A stretch of 34,080 nucleotides of DNA, from NCBI GenBank assembly GCA_946481025.1, contig CAMLNA010000035.1, forward strand, positions 1-34,080, read 5' to 3'. The DNA comes from an uncultured Rivibacter sp. Its GTDB lineage: Bacteria; Pseudomonadota; Gammaproteobacteria; Burkholderiales; Burkholderiaceae. Every line of letters starts with the position of its first letter. Within the stretch, counting starts at the first letter, position 1. The position numbers were made by a program, and so were the translations under genes. The notes under the pieces are model-generated. The model was not told where the DNA came from. It ran no database searches and saw nothing but the letters and a program-made list of their open reading frames with translations. Shown in pieces: positions 17,567-25,687 of the stretch.

Positions 17567-18919
17567 ATGGCTGCTTCCGAACTGAGTGGCGCCGGCCTGT
17601 CGGCGCTGTGGGGCGTGCCGTTCGCCGGCATGCTGCTGTCCATCGCGGTGATGCCGCTGCTGGCGCCGGCCGTGTGGCACCACCACTACGGCAAGATCAC
17701 CGCCGGCTGGGCGCTGGCCTTCCTGCTGCCGTTCGCCGCGCAGTTCGGCGTCGGCGCGGCGCTGCACGGCTTCGCGCACGCGCTGCTGGCCGAATACCTG
17801 CCGTTCATCATCCTGCTCACGGCCTTGTTCACCGTGGCAGGCGGCATCTACATCCGCGGCAACTTCCACGGCAGCCCGGGTTTCAACTGCGGCCTCATGG
17901 CGCTGGGTGCCGTGCTGGCGAGTTTCATGGGCACCACCGGCGCGTCGATGCTGCTCATCCGGCCGCTGATCCGCGCCAACGACAACCGGCGCCACAGCGC
18001 GCACGTGATCGTCTTCTTCATCTTCATCGTCTCCAACGCCGGCGGCTCGCTCACGCCGCTGGGCGATCCACCGTTGTTCCTCGGCTTCCTCAAGGGCGTG
18101 GACTTCTTCTGGACGGCCGCACACATCTTTCCGCAGACGCTCGCGCTGGTGGGGGCGCTGCTGGGCATCTTCTATGCGATCGACAGGCACTACTACGCCA
18201 GGGAAGGCGTCACGCGCGCCGACCCGACGCCCGACACGCCAAGCTTCGGCATCGAGGGCGCTGCCAATGCGGTGCTGCTGCTGGCCATCATGGGCCTGGT
18301 GCTGCTGAGCGGTACCTGGAAGCCCGCACTGTCGTTCAACCTTCTCGGCACCGAAGTGGGCCTTGCGCAGCTGGTGCGTGATGGCGCGCTGGTGGCCATC
18401 ACGTTCGTTTCGCTCGCCATCACGCCCAGGTCCGCGCGTGCGTCGAACCAGTTTTCCTGGGCGCCGATGGCCGAGGTGGCCAAGCTGTTCGCCGGCATCT
18501 TCCTCACCATCATCCCGGTGCTGGCCATGCTGAAGGCGGGCAGGGAAGGCGCCTTCGCGCCCGTCGTGGCGCTGGTGACCTCCGCCGACGGGCAGCCGAT
18601 CCCGTCGATGTACTTCTGGGCCTCGGGAGCGCTTTCGTCCTTCCTGGACAACGCGCCGACCTACCTGGTGTTCTTCAACCTCGCCGGCGGCGACCCGCAG
18701 GTGCTGATGACCTCGCTCGCCACGGTGCTGGCCGCCATCTCGGCCGGCTCCGTGTTCATGGGGGCCAACACCTACATCGGCAACGCGCCCAACCTGATGG
18801 TCAAGGCCATCGCCGAGGAGCGCGGCGTGCGCATGCCGAGCTTCTTCGGCTACATGGCATGGTCGGGCGCGGTGCTGGTGCCCTTGTTCATACTCATGAC
18901 CTTCATCTGGTTCCGCTGA
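17567..18919 (+). CDS. Sodium:proton antiporter, NhaD-like (ion transporter superfamily)
   Basis: A 450-residue polytopic membrane protein with about 11-13 hydrophobic segments. It carries the two hairpin-loop signatures of the ion transporter (ArsB/NhaD) superfamily. The first is FMGTTGASMLLIRPLIRAN (120-138) followed by SNAGGSLTPLGDPPLFLGFLKGV (156-178). The second, in the C-terminal half, is LSSFLDNAPTYLVFFNLAGGD and MGANTYIGNAPNLMVKAIAEERGVRMPSFFGY. It probably exchanges Na+ (or Li+) for H+ at alkaline pH; organic-anion transport cannot be excluded. Eleven bases separate it from the dehydrogenase gene. Confidence 0.87.
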   Translation: MAASELSGAGLSALWGVPFAGMLLSIAVMPLLAPAVWHHHYGKITAGWALAFLLPFAAQFGVGAALHGFAHALLAEYLPFIILLTALFTVAGGIYIRGNFHGSPGFNCGLMALGAVLASFMGTTGASMLLIRPLIRANDNRRHSAHVIVFFIFIVSNAGGSLTPLGDPPLFLGFLKGVDFFWTAAHIFPQTLALVGALLGIFYAIDRHYYAREGVTRADPTPDTPSFGIEGAANAVLLLAIMGLVLLSGTWKPALSFNLLGTEVGLAQLVRDGALVAITFVSLAITPRSARASNQFSWAPMAEVAKLFAGIFLTIIPVLAMLKAGREGAFAPVVALVTSADGQPIPSMYFWASGALSSFLDNAPTYLVFFNLAGGDPQVLMTSLATVLAAISAGSVFMGANTYIGNAPNLMVKAIAEERGVRMPSFFGYMAWSGAVLVPLFILMTFIWFR

Positions 18920-18930
18920 GGGAGCGTCGA

Positions 18931-19923
18931 ATGCCCGACCGAGTGCTGGTGGCCCGAGCAGCCTTTCCCGACATCGTCGATCGCCTGCGCGCGCACTTCG
19001 ACGTCGAGGACAACCCCGACGACACGGTGTGGACGCCGGCGCAGCTCATCGAGCGCCTGCAGGGCAAGCGCGGCGCGGTGACGACCGGCAGCGAACGCAT
19101 CGATGCCGCCGTGCTGGCGGCCTGCCCCGAGCTCGAAGCCGTGTGCAACATGGCGGTGGGCTACAACAACATCGACGTGGACGCCTGCGCGGCGCGCGGC
19201 GTGATCGTCACCAACACGCCCGACGTGCTGACCGAAACGACCGCCGACTTCGGCTTTGCGCTGATGATGGCCACGGCTCGCCGCATTGCCGAATCGGAGC
19301 ACTTCCTGCGCCGGGGCGAGTGGACGAAATGGCGCTACGACATGTTCACCGGCACCGACGTTCACGGCGCCACGCTCGGCATCCTGGGCATGGGCCGCAT
19401 CGGCCAGGCCATCGCCAGGCGCGGCGCGCTGGGGTTCGGGATGCGGGTGACCTATCACAACCGGTCCCGGCTGGGCGCCGATGTCGAAGCCGCCTGCCGA
19501 GCCAGCTGGGTCGACAAGGACACGCTGCTGCGCGAGGCCGACCACCTGGTGATCGTGGTGCCGTACTCGGCCGCGTCGCATCACGCCATCGGCGCGGCCG
19601 AGCTGGCCCTGATGAAACCCACCGCCACGCTGACCAACATCGCGCGCGGTGGCGTGGTGGACGACGCCGCGCTCGCCCGGGCCCTGCGGGAGCGGCGCAT
19701 CGCGGCTGCCGGGCTCGACGTCTTCGAGGGCGAGCCCAAGGTGCATCCGGACCTGCTGGACGTGCCCAACGTGGTGCTCACCCCGCACATCGCGAGCGCT
19801 TCGGTGGCCACGCGGCGTGCGATGGCCTCGCTGGCGGTGGACAACCTGATTGCGGCGCTGGGCCGGGGGCCGTCTGCGGGCAAGCCGCCCACGCCCGTGA
19901 ATCCCGAAGTCCTGCGAACGTAA
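18931..19923 (+). CDS. D-2-hydroxyacid dehydrogenase (glyoxylate/hydroxypyruvate reductase type)
   Basis: A 330-residue NAD(P)-dependent dehydrogenase. The Rossmann motif GMGRIGQAIA is at 153-162. The catalytic triad is complete: Arg239 (IARGG), Glu268 (GLDVFEGEP) and His286 (LTPHIASAS). VGYNNIDVDACAARGVIVTNTPDVLTETTADFGFALMMA (76-114) is characteristic of the GhrB/GyaR branch reducing glyoxylate and hydroxypyruvate. The ATG at 18931 follows GAGGGAG; an upstream in-frame start (18859) would lie inside the antiporter gene. Cofactor preference is not assigned: HNRSR follows the second strand and hints at NADPH. Confidence 0.9.
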   Translation: MPDRVLVARAAFPDIVDRLRAHFDVEDNPDDTVWTPAQLIERLQGKRGAVTTGSERIDAAVLAACPELEAVCNMAVGYNNIDVDACAARGVIVTNTPDVLTETTADFGFALMMATARRIAESEHFLRRGEWTKWRYDMFTGTDVHGATLGILGMGRIGQAIARRGALGFGMRVTYHNRSRLGADVEAACRASWVDKDTLLREADHLVIVVPYSAASHHAIGAAELALMKPTATLTNIARGGVVDDAALARALRERRIAAAGLDVFEGEPKVHPDLLDVPNVVLTPHIASASVATRRAMASLAVDNLIAALGRGPSAGKPPTPVNPEVLRT

Positions 19924-19952
19924 GCGCGCGCGCCCCTGACACAATCGCCGGC

Positions 19953-21422
19953 ATGACTGAATGGATCGTGCTGGCCCTTGCGGCTTTGAACCTGGTGCTG
20001 CTGATCTGGATCGCAGCGCAATTCAAGAAATCTTCCACCGACGCCGCGGCCGCCCAGCGCGACGAGCAGCTCAAGAACGAGTTCCGCGGCGGCACGCAGG
20101 CGCTCGAGCGCAACCTGCGCGACGAACTCACCCGCAGCGGCGGCGCCACCCGCCAGGAGCTCAACGCGCAGCTCGCCAACTTCCAGCAGACGCTGCTCAC
20201 CCAGCAGGGCGACGTGGCCCGCACGCAGAACGAGCAGATCGACAGCTTCCGCACGCAACTGGCCACCACCCAGCAGATGCTGACCGACACGCTGCGCGCC
20301 ACCACCGGCAGCCTCACGCAGCAATCGCAGGCCGCCCGCGAGGCGCAGGACGCCGCCCTCAAGCGTTTCGCCGACACGCTCAACGAGCAGCTGCGCACGC
20401 TGGGCGAAGGCAATGAGCGCCGCCTGGCCGAGGTGCGGGCCACCGTCGAGCAGAAGCTCACCGCGCTGGCGGCCGACAACGAGAAGAAGCTCGAGCAGAT
20501 GCGCCAGACGGTGGACGAGAAGCTGCACGCCACGCTGGAGCAGCGCCTGGGCGAAAGCTTCAAGCAGGTGGCCGAGCGGCTGGAGCAGGTGCACCGCGGC
20601 CTGGGCGAGATGCAGTCGCTGGCGCAGGGCGTGGGCGACCTCAAGCGCGTGCTCACCAATGTGAAGACCCGCGGCGTGTTCGGCGAGGTGCAGCTCGCCG
20701 CGCTGCTGGAGCAGGTGTTCACGCCCGAGCAGTACGCCACCAACGTGGCCACCGTGCCGGGCAGCAACGAGCGGGTGGAATTCGCCATCCGCCTGCCGGG
20801 CCGCAACGACGACGGCGCGCCGGTGTGGCTGCCGCTGGATGCCAAGTTCCCGCGCGAGGACTACGAACGCCTCATCGATGCACAGGAGCGGGCCGACCGC
20901 GACGAGGCCGAGGCCGCGGCCGCTGCGCTGGAGCTGCGCATCCGCAACGAAGCGAAGAGCATCGCCGCCAAGTACCTGTCGCCGCCGCACACCACCGACT
21001 TCGCGGTGCTGTTCGTGCCGACCGAGGGTCTGTATGCCGAGCTGCTGCGCCGCCCGGGGCTGGTGGACGTGCTGCAGCGCCACCGCGTCACGCTCGCGGG
21101 CCCGACCACGCTGCTGGCCATGCTCAACAGCCTGCAGATGGGCTTCCGCACGCTGGCGCTGGAGCGCCGGTCTTCCGAGGTGTGGAAGGTGCTGGGCGCG
21201 GTGAAGACGGAGTTCGACAAGTTCGGCGGGGTGTTGGCCAAGACGAAAAAGAAGCTGGATGAAGCGGTCCGCACCATCGACGACGCGGAGGTCCGCACGC
21301 GCCAGATGGGACGCGCGCTGAAGACGGTCGAGGCGCTGCCGGAGGCGGAAGCCCAGAAGGTGCTTCCGCTGGACCCCCAGGCCGAGATATTCGACAACGA
21401 CAACGGCACGATCGAAGCCTGA
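19953..21422 (+). CDS. rmuC: DNA recombination protein RmuC homologue
   Basis: A 489-residue protein with an N-terminal membrane anchor (residues 4-24, WIVLALAALNLVLLIWIAAQF). A long coiled coil of about 200 residues follows, rich in Gln/Glu/Arg heptads. Then comes the RmuC domain: NVKTRGVFGEVQLAALLEQVFTPEQYATNV, WLPLDAKFPREDYERL and DFAVLFVPTEGLYAELLRRPGLVD. The domain is related to PD-(D/E)XK nucleases, with DAKFP and the preceding GE supplying the likely acidic and lysine residues. In E. coli RmuC limits inversions at short repeats; its exact activity is not settled. The start at 19953 gives the membrane anchor at the very N-terminus. Confidence 0.93.
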   Translation: MTEWIVLALAALNLVLLIWIAAQFKKSSTDAAAAQRDEQLKNEFRGGTQALERNLRDELTRSGGATRQELNAQLANFQQTLLTQQGDVARTQNEQIDSFRTQLATTQQMLTDTLRATTGSLTQQSQAAREAQDAALKRFADTLNEQLRTLGEGNERRLAEVRATVEQKLTALAADNEKKLEQMRQTVDEKLHATLEQRLGESFKQVAERLEQVHRGLGEMQSLAQGVGDLKRVLTNVKTRGVFGEVQLAALLEQVFTPEQYATNVATVPGSNERVEFAIRLPGRNDDGAPVWLPLDAKFPREDYERLIDAQERADRDEAEAAAAALELRIRNEAKSIAAKYLSPPHTTDFAVLFVPTEGLYAELLRRPGLVDVLQRHRVTLAGPTTLLAMLNSLQMGFRTLALERRSSEVWKVLGAVKTEFDKFGGVLAKTKKKLDEAVRTIDDAEVRTRQMGRALKTVEALPEAEAQKVLPLDPQAEIFDNDNGTIEA

Positions 21423-21430
21423 TTCGCCGG

Positions 21431-22606
21431 ATGTCACTTCGCCGCGCCCTGGTTCCGCTGATCGCTGCCCAGGTGTGCCTGCATGCCTGCATGGCCGGCA
21501 CGCGGCTGGCCGCGCCCCTCACCGCGCTGCAGGACGGCAAGGGCGCTGCCGCTGCGGGCCTGCTGCTGGCGCTGTTTGCGGTCGCGCCCATCGTGCTGTC
21601 GCTGCGTGCGGGCCGCTATGCAGACCGGCACGGCTACCACCTGCCGGTGCGCGTGGGCGTGGCGATGAGCCTCTGCGGCGCGCTCACGGCCGTGATCTCG
21701 CAGCACTACCTCGCGCTGTGCGTGGCAGCCGTGCTCACCGGCGGCGGCACCTGCTTCGCGCTGGTGGCCATCCAGCGCTATGCCGGGCGGCTGACCCAGG
21801 ACGCCACCGAGCTGAAGCAGGTGTTCTCGTGGCTCGCCATCGGGCCCGCGGCCAGCAACTTCATCGGGCCTTTCGCCGCCGGGCTGCTGATCGACACGGC
21901 CGGCGTGCGCTGGGCCTTCGCCTTCATGGCCGGGCTGCCCCTGCTCACCGCCTGGTGGGCGCGCTACGTGCCGCCGCAGCCGCGCGACCCCGGTGCTTCC
22001 ACGCTGCTGGGGCCGGGCGCCTCGAAGCGGCGCAGCGTGTGGGAGCTGCTGCACATCGTGCCGCTGCGCCGGCTGCTGGTGGTCAACTGGGTGCTTTCCG
22101 CCTGCTGGGACCTGCACACCTTCGTCGTGCCGGTGCTGGGGCACGAGCGCGGCCTCAGCGCCACGGCCATCGGCTCCATCCTCGGGGCGTTCTCCATCGC
22201 CGCCGTCGTGGTGCGCGTGCTCATTCCCGTGCTCGCGCACCGGTTGCAGGAATGGCAGGTGCTGGTGGCCGCCATGCTCGGCACCGCATCGATGTTCGCG
22301 CTCTATCCGCTGGCACCCAGTGCGCTGCTGATGGGCGTGTGCTCGGTGGGCCTGGGCCTGGCGCTCGGCTCGGTGCAGCCGATGGTGATGTCGGCGCTGC
22401 ACCAGGTCACGCCGCCCGAGCGGCAGGGCGAGGCACTGGGCCTGCGCATGATGGTGATCAATGCCTCCAGCAGCGTGATGCCGCTGCTGTTCGGCGGAGC
22501 GGGTGCACTGGCGGGGGCGGCTTCGCTGTTCTGGGTGGCGGCGGCGTTTGCCGGCGGCGGCAGTGCGCTGGCACGCCGGCTGGAACGCGACCTCGCCAAG
22601 CCCTAG
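21431..22606 (+). CDS. MFS transporter
   Basis: A 391-residue major facilitator protein with about twelve membrane segments. The loop 2-3 signature appears as RAGRYADRHGYHLPVRVG (about 57-74). The second half starts after a cytoplasmic loop at about residues 180-205 (PRDPGASTLLGPGASKRRSVWELL). No substrate can be assigned. It begins eight bases after rmuC and ends the seven-gene plus-strand run. Its TAG shares a CTAG with the mnmC stop on the other strand. Confidence 0.85.
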   Translation: MSLRRALVPLIAAQVCLHACMAGTRLAAPLTALQDGKGAAAAGLLLALFAVAPIVLSLRAGRYADRHGYHLPVRVGVAMSLCGALTAVISQHYLALCVAAVLTGGGTCFALVAIQRYAGRLTQDATELKQVFSWLAIGPAASNFIGPFAAGLLIDTAGVRWAFAFMAGLPLLTAWWARYVPPQPRDPGASTLLGPGASKRRSVWELLHIVPLRRLLVVNWVLSACWDLHTFVVPVLGHERGLSATAIGSILGAFSIAAVVVRVLIPVLAHRLQEWQVLVAAMLGTASMFALYPLAPSALLMGVCSVGLGLALGSVQPMVMSALHQVTPPERQGEALGLRMMVINASSSVMPLLFGGAGALAGAASLFWVAAAFAGGGSALARRLERDLAKP

Positions 22607-24579
22607 GCTGGGGCCGGTGTGCGCCGGCGCGCCCGCGCCACGAAGCGAGCCGCATCCAGCGCATCGCGCAGGTCGGCACCCACCGGGCAGGGAGCGCCGG
22701 TGATCCAGGAGGCCAGCACCTCGGCCGCCAGCGCGGCGGTGGTGATACCGCGCGAACCCAGGGCGGCCAGCACGTACAGGCCTCCGTGTTCGTCGGCCAG
22801 GCGCGGCACGAATCGCGGCTGGTCCAGGCGGGCCTTGGTGCCGGCGGCGGCGAGGTCGGGCACGGCGCCCACCAGCGGCAGGCGGTCGGGCGCCACGAGG
22901 CGCCAGCCCACGCGGCCGCGCAGCGCTGCGGCATCGACTTCGGGAGTGCTGCCGCAAAGCGCCGCGAGGCGCTGCAGGTTGTGGGCATGGTCGCTCCCTC
23001 GCAGGCCGGCATGGGTGTCGTGGTGCTGGGAGGTGGCCCCGCACAGCACCCAGCCTTCAAACGGCGGCAGCACGTAGCCCGCGCCCGACACCGGCAGCCG
23101 CGCGGTGCGCAGGCCGGGCGTGTCCTGGCGCAGCAGGGTGGTCTGGCCCCGCACGGCCGACAGCGGCCACATGGGCGCCGCCGGGGCGCCGGGCTGCGCG
23201 CCGAGCGCCAGGTCCGCGGCGTTGAGTGCATTGGCGAGCACGACCACGGGGGCTTCGGCCAGCAGGCGGCCCGCAGCATCGAGCAATTGCCACAGCCGGC
23301 CTTGCCGGCGGACCGCGGACACGTCGAGGCCGCCCTCGAAAGATGCACCGGCCCTGGCAAGCCATGTCGCGGCCAGCGTGCGCGGCGCCAGCCAGCCGCC
23401 GCCCGGGTAGAACCACCCGCCGTGCGGCAGCGCCAGGCCGCTGGCCTCTCTTGCGGCGGCCGCGTCCAGCCACTGCAGGTAGCCCGCCGGCAGTCCAGAG
23501 GCGGCCAGCAGTTCGTGCGCCTGGGCGTCGGAAAGCCGCCCCTCCAGGCGGATGAAACCCTCGGCGCTGCCGGTGACGAGCCCCTCGGCGATCCAGGGCC
23601 GCACCAGCGCTTCGGTGCGCAGGGCGGCGGCGCGGTGCCATCGGGCGTGCAGGCCGTCATCGCCCTGGAACGTGCCGTGGAAGAGGCCGCCTTCGTTGCT
23701 GGAGGTGGCCAGGGCAGGCCCCGGCTCGCGATCGAACACCCGGCAATGCCAGCCCTGGCGCGCCAGCGCCCAGGCGGCGGCACACCCGGCCAGCCCGGCG
23801 CCTACGACGAGGGCCTCGCGCGGCCCCTGCGGCGTGCGCAGGGCAGCGGGTGCGCGCTGCGGCGTGAAGCGGGGCGCGAAGCGCGCGACCGTCATGTCGC
23901 GCTTGCCGCCGAAGCCGGCGGCCTTGTTCACTTCGAAGCCGGCGCCGGACAAGGCATCGCGCACGCCGCGGGCCACGCTCCAGGTGGCGGCCGTGGCCCC
24001 GGGGGCGGCCAGGCGGCCCAGCCGCTGCAGCTCGCGCGGCTGCCACATGTCGGGGTTGCGGGCCGGTGCGAAACCGTCGAGGTAGAAGGCGTCGGCATCG
24101 AGCACGAGTTCAGGCAGCCAGTCGGCGATGTCGCCGAAGGCCAGCAGCAGCTGCACGCGGCCCGCCTCGAACTCCAGCCGGTGCAGGTCGGGCGTGAGCG
24201 GCGGCCAGGCCTGCACCAGGGCCTGCGCGAGGGCGGGCTGCGGCGAGCCGGCGAGCGCACCCGCCAGGGCTTCGCGTTGCAGCGGGTGCTTCTCGACCGA
24301 CACGAACACCAGCCGCTCGCAACGCGCCGACGGCGCCGCGTCGCGCCAGGCCTGCCAGGTGGCCAGGAAGTTGTTGCCCAGGCCGAAGCCGGTCTCGAGG
24401 ACCACGAAACGCTCGCGGCCGGCCCAGCGTTGCGGCAGGCCGTTGCCTGCGAGGAACACATGCCGGGCCTGTTCCCAGGCGCCGGCTTGCGAGTGGTACA
24501 CGTCGCCGAACCGTGGCGAGTACGGCGTGCCCTCGGCCGTGAAGTCGACCTGCGCGGGGTGGATCGGGGTGGTTTTCAT
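22603..24579 (-). CDS. mnmC: Bifunctional tRNA wobble-uridine enzyme MnmC (FAD oxidase + SAM methyltransferase)
   Basis: A 658-residue fusion that finishes 5-methylaminomethyl(-2-thio)uridine at position 34 of certain tRNAs. The N-terminal MnmD methyltransferase spans about 1-245, with LETGFGLGNNFLATWQAW (61-78, SAM site) and FYLDGFAPARNPDMW (165-179, active site). The FAD-dependent C-domain starts with ALVVGAGLAGCAAAWALARQGW (256-277) and removes the carboxymethyl group. Further marks are SNEGGLFHGTFQGDDGLH and the C-terminal YVLAALGSRGITTAALAAEVLA. Length and order match the usual fused MnmC. Its ATG overlaps the stop of the DUF3445 gene upstream (ATGA). Confidence 0.94.
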   Translation of the reverse strand: MKTTPIHPAQVDFTAEGTPYSPRFGDVYHSQAGAWEQARHVFLAGNGLPQRWAGRERFVVLETGFGLGNNFLATWQAWRDAAPSARCERLVFVSVEKHPLQREALAGALAGSPQPALAQALVQAWPPLTPDLHRLEFEAGRVQLLLAFGDIADWLPELVLDADAFYLDGFAPARNPDMWQPRELQRLGRLAAPGATAATWSVARGVRDALSGAGFEVNKAAGFGGKRDMTVARFAPRFTPQRAPAALRTPQGPREALVVGAGLAGCAAAWALARQGWHCRVFDREPGPALATSSNEGGLFHGTFQGDDGLHARWHRAAALRTEALVRPWIAEGLVTGSAEGFIRLEGRLSDAQAHELLAASGLPAGYLQWLDAAAAREASGLALPHGGWFYPGGGWLAPRTLAATWLARAGASFEGGLDVSAVRRQGRLWQLLDAAGRLLAEAPVVVLANALNAADLALGAQPGAPAAPMWPLSAVRGQTTLLRQDTPGLRTARLPVSGAGYVLPPFEGWVLCGATSQHHDTHAGLRGSDHAHNLQRLAALCGSTPEVDAAALRGRVGWRLVAPDRLPLVGAVPDLAAAGTKARLDQPRFVPRLADEHGGLYVLAALGSRGITTAALAAEVLASWITGAPCPVGADLRDALDAARFVARARRRTPAPA

Positions 24580-25508
24580 GTGCGCCGCGCCAGCCAGGCC
24601 AGCAGGCGTGCGCGAGCCGCCGTGAGGTGGCGGTAGGCGAGCACGGCGTCGCTCATGCTCGCCAGCGCGTCATGCAGGCGCCGGGCCTGTTCGCCCGTGG
24701 TCACCGCCTGCGCCAGCGGCAACACATCCACCCGGATGGTGAAGACCGCCTGCTCGTGCGCGGGCAGCGGCACGAAGGTCTGCCGTTCGCTGCGCAGCCA
24801 GGCCAGCGCCGCCAGCTCGTCGGCAGTTGCGTCGGCCGGCCATTCCCGCGGCGGGTGGCGCGCCGGGTGCTGGTCGTGCAGGCCGTGAGGCGTGACGGTC
24901 CAGACGTGGCGTTCCCAGCGCTGCGGCGCGCACACCAGCGTCATCAGGTGAGGGCCCGCCGCCAGCAGCATGGCGTTGTCGGCCACCGGCGCGTGCACGG
25001 CTTCGAAGCGCCGGCCCACCTTGTCGGCCGGGGCCCAGTGCGACGGCAGGCACACGGCAAGCCATGGGACGGTGGCGCCGCGGCCGTCGACGATGGCGAA
25101 GTCTTCGTGCAGGGCCAGGCACAGCAGTGCAGGCAAGCGCTGCCGCGACGGCAGTGCCTGAAGGCAGGCACCGGCGCCGGCATGGGCGCCGGCCAGCGGC
25201 ACGGCCGCGCCGCTGGCATCGACCCGCCAACCCAGCCTGTGGGCGGCCAGGCCCGCACCCTCCTGGCTGAACGCCTGCGGGTGCTCGGTGGCGGCCTGGC
25301 CGCACAAGGCGTGCAGCGCAGGCGCCGCGTCGAAGGCTTCGACCGACAACAGCGCCTGCCCGGGGTGCCGGCTCAGAACCCCGAGCTTTTCGGCGAACAC
25401 CGGCGAATCCGGCGACAGCGGCGTGAGTTGCGCCTGCCCGGCTTCCAGCCGGCGCAGACCGGGCTGCATGCGAAACGGGGCGGTGACGGCAGAAAAGTCC
25501 AGGCTCAT
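24576..25508 (-). CDS. DUF3445 / heme-dependent oxidative N-demethylase-like protein
   Basis: A 310-residue protein recognised as DUF3445 by FRMQPGLRRLE (12-22), DGRGATVPWLAVCLPSHWAPADKVGRRFEAVHAPVADN (141-178), QRWERHVWTV (196-205) and especially WLRSERQTFVPLPAHEQAVFTIRVDVLPL (237-265). Some family members are the heme-binding subunit of an oxidative N-demethylase; most are uncharacterised. His172 in the HAPV motif and His201 are candidate heme or active-site residues, which is inference. It has no signal peptide or membrane segment. The gene is co-translated with mnmC through an ATGA overlap, an unexplained partnership. Confidence 0.75.
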   Translation of the reverse strand: MSLDFSAVTAPFRMQPGLRRLEAGQAQLTPLSPDSPVFAEKLGVLSRHPGQALLSVEAFDAAPALHALCGQAATEHPQAFSQEGAGLAAHRLGWRVDASGAAVPLAGAHAGAGACLQALPSRQRLPALLCLALHEDFAIVDGRGATVPWLAVCLPSHWAPADKVGRRFEAVHAPVADNAMLLAAGPHLMTLVCAPQRWERHVWTVTPHGLHDQHPARHPPREWPADATADELAALAWLRSERQTFVPLPAHEQAVFTIRVDVLPLAQAVTTGEQARRLHDALASMSDAVLAYRHLTAARARLLAWLARRT

Positions 25509-25687
25509 GTGCGGCCGTAGTGTCGCTGCTGCGGCCGGGTTCCCGCGCCGTCATCGAACTGCCACAAATGGCGGCAGCGCAACCGGAAGCGAGCATCGGC
25601 GCGGGCTGCGTGGCGCTGTGCACCGCTGATGCACATCGTTGTCCACAGGAAGTGTTGATAGTGGAGGGTGCCGGCCGGCACGAAAAC
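25509..25687. other. Intergenic region, DUF3445 gene / LanC-like gene
   Basis: Both flanking genes are on the minus strand. This 179-base stretch holds the leader of the DUF3445/mnmC unit and the 3' end of the LanC-like message. I see no clear terminator, promoter or small reading frame in it. Confidence 0.3.

Noticed and set aside
19581..21437. Long minus-strand open frame opposite rmuC
   Set aside because: Leu/Arg/Gln/His-rich shadow of rmuC; the rmuC frame carries membrane anchor, coiled coil and family motifs.
21475..24636. Long plus-strand open frame of about 1050 codons
   Set aside because: It crosses the MFS gene in another frame and is antisense to mnmC. Composition is Arg/Ala/Gly/His-rich with no domain; a by-product of high GC.
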